Assembly (NCBI RefSeq): GCF_025854375.1
Contig: NZ_CP107575.1
Coordinates: forward strand, 1,116,001-1,180,000
DNA from: Glutamicibacter sp. JL.03c
GTDB taxonomy: Bacteria; Actinomycetota; Actinomycetes; Actinomycetales; Micrococcaceae
Length of the DNA: 64,000 bases
Direction: 5' to 3'
Of this stretch, positions 55,813-64,000 are shown piece by piece. Position 1 is the first letter of the stretch. Every line of letters begins with the position of its first letter. The translations under genes were made by a program, and so were the position numbers. The notes under the pieces were generated by a model, which saw nothing but the letters and a program-made list of their open reading frames with translations, was not told the origin of the DNA and did no database searches.

Positions 55813-55986
55813 AATTTGCCGCGGATCGCGTTGCCCGCGCGGTAATAGTGCGCAGTGTTTCACGCCGCTGGCGAACAACGGGCACGGCCAGCCCCGGGAC
55901 GCGGGGTCCGGCAACCGGAGGATTACCTCGGCACGGTCAAAGGCGCGTATCATTGTCTGTCCTGTGATTTTGCGCAGGAGCAGATT

Positions 55987-58260
55987 GTGAGCGCGAGGGG
56001 GACCAGGGTGACCGAGACGATCGAACGCGACTTGTTGGCTGAATCCGAGTATGTCGGGCGCTTGTACCAGCGGCTCGATGAGCTGCGCGCAGAAAAGGTC
56101 GAGCAGCTGGAGCGCACCCGGGCCCAAGGCGCCGTGGGAACCTTCCAGAACATGTCCGAGCGCGATTCCTTCGCCACCTTGTATGAGGACCGGATTGCCC
56201 AATTGGATGCGGTCCAGGACCGGCTGGTGTTCGGCCGTCTCGACATGGCCGGCAAGGACCAGGAGCAGGGACCACGCTACATCGGGCGCATCGGCTTGTC
56301 CGACGAGGACCTGAACCGGCTGATGATCGACTGGCGGGCCACCGAGGCCGCCCCGTTCTACCAGGCCACCGCGCTGAATCCGCGCGGGGTGCGCCGTCGC
56401 CGCCACTTGATGCTCAAGGGCCGTTCGGTTGCCGGCATCGAAGACGACGTGCTCGATGAGACTTGGCTCGACGAGGGCCACACCCATCATGGCGAGGGCG
56501 CCCTGATGGCTGCCCTGCGGGAAAAGCGCACGGGCCGCATGGGCGATATCGTCGGCACCATCCAAGCCGAGCAGGATGCGATCATCCGTGCCGAACTTCC
56601 AGGTGCGGTGGTGGTCCAGGGCGGTCCGGGCACCGGCAAGACCGCGGTCGCCCTGCACCGCGCCGCCTTCCTGCTCTACGAGTACCGCGAACGGCTGAAG
56701 AACGCCGGCGTGCTGATCGTCGGCCCTTCCAACTCCTTCATGCGCTACATCGAGCGCGTGCTCCCGTCGCTGGGCGAAACCGGCGTGGTGATGTCCTCGG
56801 TGGGCGATCTCTACCACGGGGTGCATGCCGTGCCGGAATCCAATCGCACTGTGGCCCGGCTCAAGGGCCAGCTGTCCATGGCCAAGGTCATCGCCAACGC
56901 AGTGCGCAACCGCCAGCGTTTGATCCCGGATGATCGCACCGTGGTGGTTGAGGGCACGCGCCTGACGCTCACCCCCAAGATGGTCAAGAACGCCCGGGAG
57001 CGCGCCCGCCATGCGCACAAGCCCTACAACGAGGCCCGCGAAACCTTCGTGAAGGTCCTCGTCGGAGACCTGGCGGAGCAGCTGCGCCGCAAGCTGGAGG
57101 AATCCGCAGGCCAGTCTTCGACCACCGATCGTTCCTACCTGCCGCAGGAAGTCCGCGAATCCCAGGATGTGCGCGTGCTGCTGAACCTGTGCTGGATGCC
57201 CATGAGCCCGCAGCAGCTGGTCGCCGAGCTTTTCGCCAAGCCGCACCTGCTGGCAGCCGCCGCGCCGCATTTGAAGGAAGCCGAGCGCGACGCGCTCTAC
57301 CGCCGGGCCGGCGCACCGTTCACCGAGGCCGATGTGCCGCTGCTCGATGAGGCAGCCCAGCTGCTGGGCGAGTTCGCCGACCCGAATGCCGCAGCCCATA
57401 CCGCCCAATACGAAGCGGATGTCGAAAATGCCAAGGCGGCATTGCGCAATATGCACACCATGCTGGAGAACGCCGGCATCGATGGGGTGATCACCGCCGA
57501 GCAGGTGGCCGGGGTGAACCAGGAAACCGCTGCGAAGCTCACCGCCGCAGAACGGGCGGTCGCCGATCGCACCTGGGCCTATGGCCACATCGTTGTTGAC
57601 GAGGCCCAGGAGCTATCACCGATGCAGTGGCGCCTGCTGGTGCGTCGCTGCCCGATGAAGTCCTTCACCATTGTCGGTGATATCGCGCAGACTTCGGCCG
57701 CATCGGGCGCCAGCAGCTGGTCGCAGGCCCTGGAACCATTCTTCGGGGAGCGTTTTGAGCTTGAAGAGCTGACGGTGAACTACCGCACCCCGGCCCAGAT
57801 CGCCGATGCCGCGGCGCGGGTCGCCCAGGCTGCGGGGCTGCGCATCACCACCCCTCGGGCGGTACGCGAGGGCGATTGGCCGCCGGTGATGACCAGCGCC
57901 GCACAGGAGAATATCGATGCGGCCCTGCTGTCAGCGCTCGATCAGGAACTGGAGCATTCGGCTGGTGGCTTGCAAGCGGTGATCGTCCCGCAGCAGGATC
58001 TTCCGCGGGTCCGCTCGGCGGTGGCAGAGGTCTATGGCGATCGCGTGGGGTCCGGATCGGGCGGCTTGAGCCAGGACATCGTGGTGATTTCCGCCCGGGA
58101 GTCCAAGGGCCTGGAATTCGACGGCGTGCTGATTCTCGAACCGGCGCAGCTGGTGGCGGAGGTCGATGGCGGCGTGGGCGATTTGTATGTGGCCATGACC
58201 CGTACGACCCAGCGCTTGCATGTGGTCCACAGCCAGCCGCTGCCGCAGGGCCTGGGCTAA
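55987..58260 (+). CDS. HelD/HelR-like RNA polymerase-associated ATPase
   Basis: A 757-residue UvrD-like protein. The N-terminal helical arm (LLAESEYVGRLYQRLDELRAEKVEQL) and the nearby ERDSFATLYEDRIAQLDAVQDRLVFGRLD typify HelD, which enters the RNA polymerase secondary channel and main cleft and releases stalled polymerase. Walker A is QGGPGTGKTAVALHRA, Walker B IVVDEAQELSPMQW, and C-terminal motifs include GDIAQTS, VNYRTPAQIA and VAMTRTTQRLHV. In mycobacteria and Streptomyces the HelR subset gives rifamycin resistance; the PWW loop of that subset was not recognised. GTG at 55987 with AGGAG six bases upstream. Confidence 0.9.
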   Translation: MSARGTRVTETIERDLLAESEYVGRLYQRLDELRAEKVEQLERTRAQGAVGTFQNMSERDSFATLYEDRIAQLDAVQDRLVFGRLDMAGKDQEQGPRYIGRIGLSDEDLNRLMIDWRATEAAPFYQATALNPRGVRRRRHLMLKGRSVAGIEDDVLDETWLDEGHTHHGEGALMAALREKRTGRMGDIVGTIQAEQDAIIRAELPGAVVVQGGPGTGKTAVALHRAAFLLYEYRERLKNAGVLIVGPSNSFMRYIERVLPSLGETGVVMSSVGDLYHGVHAVPESNRTVARLKGQLSMAKVIANAVRNRQRLIPDDRTVVVEGTRLTLTPKMVKNARERARHAHKPYNEARETFVKVLVGDLAEQLRRKLEESAGQSSTTDRSYLPQEVRESQDVRVLLNLCWMPMSPQQLVAELFAKPHLLAAAAPHLKEAERDALYRRAGAPFTEADVPLLDEAAQLLGEFADPNAAAHTAQYEADVENAKAALRNMHTMLENAGIDGVITAEQVAGVNQETAAKLTAAERAVADRTWAYGHIVVDEAQELSPMQWRLLVRRCPMKSFTIVGDIAQTSAASGASSWSQALEPFFGERFELEELTVNYRTPAQIADAAARVAQAAGLRITTPRAVREGDWPPVMTSAAQENIDAALLSALDQELEHSAGGLQAVIVPQQDLPRVRSAVAEVYGDRVGSGSGGLSQDIVVISARESKGLEFDGVLILEPAQLVAEVDGGVGDLYVAMTRTTQRLHVVHSQPLPQGLG

Positions 58261-58423
58261 GCCTGGCCGGATGTGACCAAGGGCGAAGAGGCCCAACTGG
58301 CACTTGTCCATGGCCAAGCGATAATCTGGAACCTGCGCGCCGGGAAGGCAACCCCGACTCACGGCGCCAAAGCATCAGCGCGTGAATTTATTGCGCGCGC
58401 CAGGGGCAGAACGAAGACAGAAA

Positions 58424-59758
58424 ATGGTCACAGTGAGCATGTCTGATACCAAGCAGAATCCCGTCATTGCGGGACAGAGCAACGACGCATCTTTCGAGAA
58501 CGTCTGGCAGGAACTGAAGTGGCGCGGCCTGGTGCACGTTTCCACCGACGAAACCGAGCTGGAGCGAGCCCTGTCTGAAGAGACTGTGACCTACTATTGC
58601 GGGTTCGACCCCACCGCACCTTCCCTGCACCTGGGCAACCTGGTGCAGCTGCTGAATATGCGCCGACTCCAGTTGGCCGGCCACAAGCCCCTGGCCCTGG
58701 TCGGCGGTTCCACCGGCTTGATCGGCGATCCGCGCCAGACCGCCGAGCGCACCTTGAACACCAAGGAGACCGTCAACGAATGGGTCTCCAAGCTGCAGGC
58801 CCAGGTTTCGCGTTTCCTTTCGGCTGAGGGGCAGAACGCGGTGCGCCTGGTCAACAACCTGGATTGGACCCAGCAATTGTCCGCGCTGGACTTCCTTCGC
58901 GATGTGGGCAAGTACTTCCGCGTGGGCACCATGGTCAAGAAGGAGATTGTCGCCGCGCGCCTGAACTCGGACGAAGGCATCAGCTACACGGAGTTCTCCT
59001 ACCAGGTGCTGCAGGGCTACGACTTCCTGGAGCTGAACCGCCAGTACGGCTGCACCCTGCAAACCGGCGGTTCGGACCAGTGGGGCAACCTGACCAGCGG
59101 CGCCGACCTGATCCGCAAGGTCCAGGGCAATTCGGTGCACGCCTACGGCACCCCGCTGATCACCAATTCGGATGGCACCAAGTTCGGCAAGTCCGAAGGA
59201 AATGCCATCTGGCTGGATGCCGACATGTGCAGCCCGTACACCTTCTACCAGTTCTGGCTGAACACTGCCGACGCCGACGTGATCGACCGCTTGAAGGTGT
59301 TCACCTTCTTGACCCGCGAACAGATCGCGCAGCTGGAGATCGAGGTAGCCGAGAGCCCATTCAAGCGTGTCGCCCAGCGCACCTTGGCTTGGGAAGTCAC
59401 CGCGCTGGTTCACGGTGAGCAGGCAACCGAGCAGGTTATCGCCGCTTCGGCTGCGGTATTCGGCAATGGCGATCTGAGCGCGATCGACCTTTCTACGTTG
59501 GAATCGGTGATTGCTGAACTGCCAACCGCCAAGGTGTCTGCAGAAGATCTAGGAATCCTGAACGTTTTGCAGGCTTCCGGACTGAGCAAGTCGCAGTCCG
59601 AGGCCCGGCGCACGGTAAACGAGGGCGGCGCCTACGTCAATAACGAAAAGGTCGAGGGTATCGACACTTTACTCAGCGAGTCTGATTTCCTGCATGGCCG
59701 ATACGCCATCGTGCGTCGCGGTAAGAAGAATATGGCAGTGATCGAACTGGCCCAGTAG
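58424..59758 (+). CDS. tyrS: Tyrosine--tRNA ligase
   Basis: Charges tRNA-Tyr. The class I core has the HIGH-like PSLHLGNLV after GFDPTAP, the tyrosine pocket (YYCGFD, SYTEFSYQVLQGYDFLELN, QTGGSDQWGN) and KMSKS-like KFGKSEGN; the C-terminal S4 RNA-binding domain begins near SGLSKSQSEARRTVNEGGAYVNNEKV. The start is uncertain among ATG 58424, GTG 58433 and ATG 58439, none with a good ribosome site. A GATAAT at 58320-58325 may belong to its promoter. No T-box was recognised. It lies just upstream of the rrn operon. Confidence 0.95.
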   Translation: MVTVSMSDTKQNPVIAGQSNDASFENVWQELKWRGLVHVSTDETELERALSEETVTYYCGFDPTAPSLHLGNLVQLLNMRRLQLAGHKPLALVGGSTGLIGDPRQTAERTLNTKETVNEWVSKLQAQVSRFLSAEGQNAVRLVNNLDWTQQLSALDFLRDVGKYFRVGTMVKKEIVAARLNSDEGISYTEFSYQVLQGYDFLELNRQYGCTLQTGGSDQWGNLTSGADLIRKVQGNSVHAYGTPLITNSDGTKFGKSEGNAIWLDADMCSPYTFYQFWLNTADADVIDRLKVFTFLTREQIAQLEIEVAESPFKRVAQRTLAWEVTALVHGEQATEQVIAASAAVFGNGDLSAIDLSTLESVIAELPTAKVSAEDLGILNVLQASGLSKSQSEARRTVNEGGAYVNNEKVEGIDTLLSESDFLHGRYAIVRRGKKNMAVIELAQ

Positions 59759-59782
59759 GCCTGAAAACCGACGCACTACACG

Positions 59783-59828
59783 AAACCACCAAAAAATGTT
59801 GTGAAGCAGCACACTTTTTTGGTGGTTT
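59783..59828. terminator. Terminator of tyrS
   Basis: A 14-bp stem of AAACCACCAAAAAA with its complement (59783-59796 with 59815-59828) whose A-rich and T-rich arms can give U-runs in either direction, 25 bases after the tyrS stop. Confidence 0.85.
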
Positions 59829-59899
59829 TGTTGTACTCGCCGAAGGAAACCCCAAGTCAAGCAGCAAATGCGCGCACGCATGCGACTTGTTTGCCGATT

Positions 59900-60033
59900 T
59901 TGCGTCTGGTGGGAACCCGTGTAAAGTTTTATCTCGCGCCGCTGATCCGGACGGGCCGAAAGAGCCCGGAAGAAGCAGCGGGGTGAACAAGCGGAAAACA
60001 TCGAGTTGACTTTGGTTGACTTGGTGGTAAGCT
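59900..60033 (+). promoter_or_regulatory. Tandem rrn promoters
   Basis: P1: TTGCGT (59900-59905), 16 bases, TAAAGT (59922-59927). P2: TTGACT (60006-60011), 16 bases, TAAGCT (60028-60033); a second TTGACT at 60016-60021 lies inside the P2 spacer. This arrangement is typical for actinobacterial rrn operons. Between them lies a GC-rich stem (near 59940-59980). Confidence 0.7.
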
Positions 60034-60277
60034 TGAAAAGTTGCTCCGGAGCGAAGCAGTCACCGTGTTGTGGTGGTTGTGGTGTCGAGAGTGTTTGTTG
60101 TTTGAGAACTCAATAGTGTGCCAAGTTTGTTGATACCGAATTATTTTATTTGGTGAATACATAACATTTGCTTGAGGCATTGCACCCCCGTGCAGTGTTC
60201 TTGAGTGTTTTTTATTCGCCAGGATTTTTTCATTGATTCTCCCTTATTTTCCGAGGGGTTTCGGTGGCTTTTTGTTT
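60034..60277 (+). promoter_or_regulatory. rrn leader with boxA-like antitermination/processing element
   Basis: The transcribed leader between P2 and 16S. TTTGAGAACTCAATAGTG at 60101-60118 is the conserved actinobacterial leader element, and an 18-base copy with three changes lies before 23S (62233-62250). Near 60178-60200 GCATTGCAC pairs with GTGCAGTGT around CCCC. The remainder is AT-rich pre-16S flank that should pair with sequence after 16S for RNase III cutting. Confidence 0.65.

Positions 60278-64000
<3,723 letters not shown>

Noticed and set aside
55813-55986. Rifamycin-associated inverted repeat before the HelD-like gene
   Set aside because: The region has GC-rich short repeats, but not the characteristic 19-bp inverted repeat that I know.
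55267-57588. Open frame of 773 codons on the minus strand
   Set aside because: Antisense to apt and the HelD-like gene; composition is that of a shadow frame.
58261-58423. T-box riboswitch before tyrS
   Set aside because: No T-box consensus (TGGNACCGCG-like) or specifier arrangement was recognised in the 163-base leader.

Overview
The window is high-GC DNA from an actinobacterium of the family Micrococcaceae. Supporting evidence is the 16S sequence (Arthrobacter/Glutamicibacter-like, my reading without a database), the order ftsK-pgsA-cinA-clgR-DUF3046-recA-recX-miaB-miaA-dapF-hflX-lexA, CGAAC-type SOS boxes, a PriA-type hisA, frequent GTG starts, many apparently leaderless promoters, and rRNA genes without a spacer tRNA. 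A Glutamicibacter-like organism is the best guess. No IS element, prophage, CRISPR array or tRNA gene was seen.

Layout. 1-10.4 kb (+): end of ftsK, phospholipid synthesis (pgsA), pncC/cinA, the ClgR regulator, recA-recX under LexA control, tRNA modification (miaB, miaA) and dapF. 10.5-17.6 kb: rRNA-type methyltransferase, hflX, a DinG/XPD-like helicase, a cytosolic GH76 protein, then lexA divergent from a LysM-anchored protein likely to be the SOS division inhibitor. 17.7-21 kb: hisC-hisB-hisH-small ORF-priA. 21-24.5 kb: SseB-like protein, an MFS exporter, an acetyltransferase and a DUF1844 protein. 24.5-28.8 kb: translation block infC-rpmI-rplT, a SpoU methyltransferase, a Nudix hydrolase and a lipoprotein. 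28.9-34 kb: pheS-pheT, a small membrane protein, an acetyltransferase and a phosphoribosyltransferase. 34.4-42.8 kb: the most unusual region, a TPM/DUF5129 protein, a phosphopantetheinyl transferase (+), and on the minus strand a probable operon of a 1,316-residue membrane nonribosomal synthetase of the poly-lysine-synthetase type, an M1 metallopeptidase and polyphosphate kinase 2. 43-54.3 kb: a quinone reductase, argCJBDFR with ARG boxes, a DUF222-HNH gene, a macro-domain gene, then argH with its own ARG box; argG is absent. 54.4-59.8 kb: a mycothiol-dependent-isomerase-fold protein, apt, a HelD/HelR-like RNA polymerase ATPase and tyrS. 59.8-64 kb: an rrn operon with its promoters, leader, 16S, spacer and the first 1.6 kb of 23S.

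How they work together. Most of the window is housekeeping: DNA repair under LexA, translation factors, and histidine and arginine biosynthesis. The accessory candidate is the 35.9-42.8 kb island. The adenylation-domain specificity residues read D-A-E-S-I-G-T-V-V-K, close to known lysine codes. Together with the carrier protein, the membrane and hexapeptide-repeat C-terminal half, and the adjacent peptidase, kinase and phosphopantetheinyl transferase, this suggests a homopoly(amino acid) system, probably an epsilon-poly-lysine-like polymer, with activation, ATP supply and self-protective degradation or trimming genes side by side. That function is inferred, not shown.
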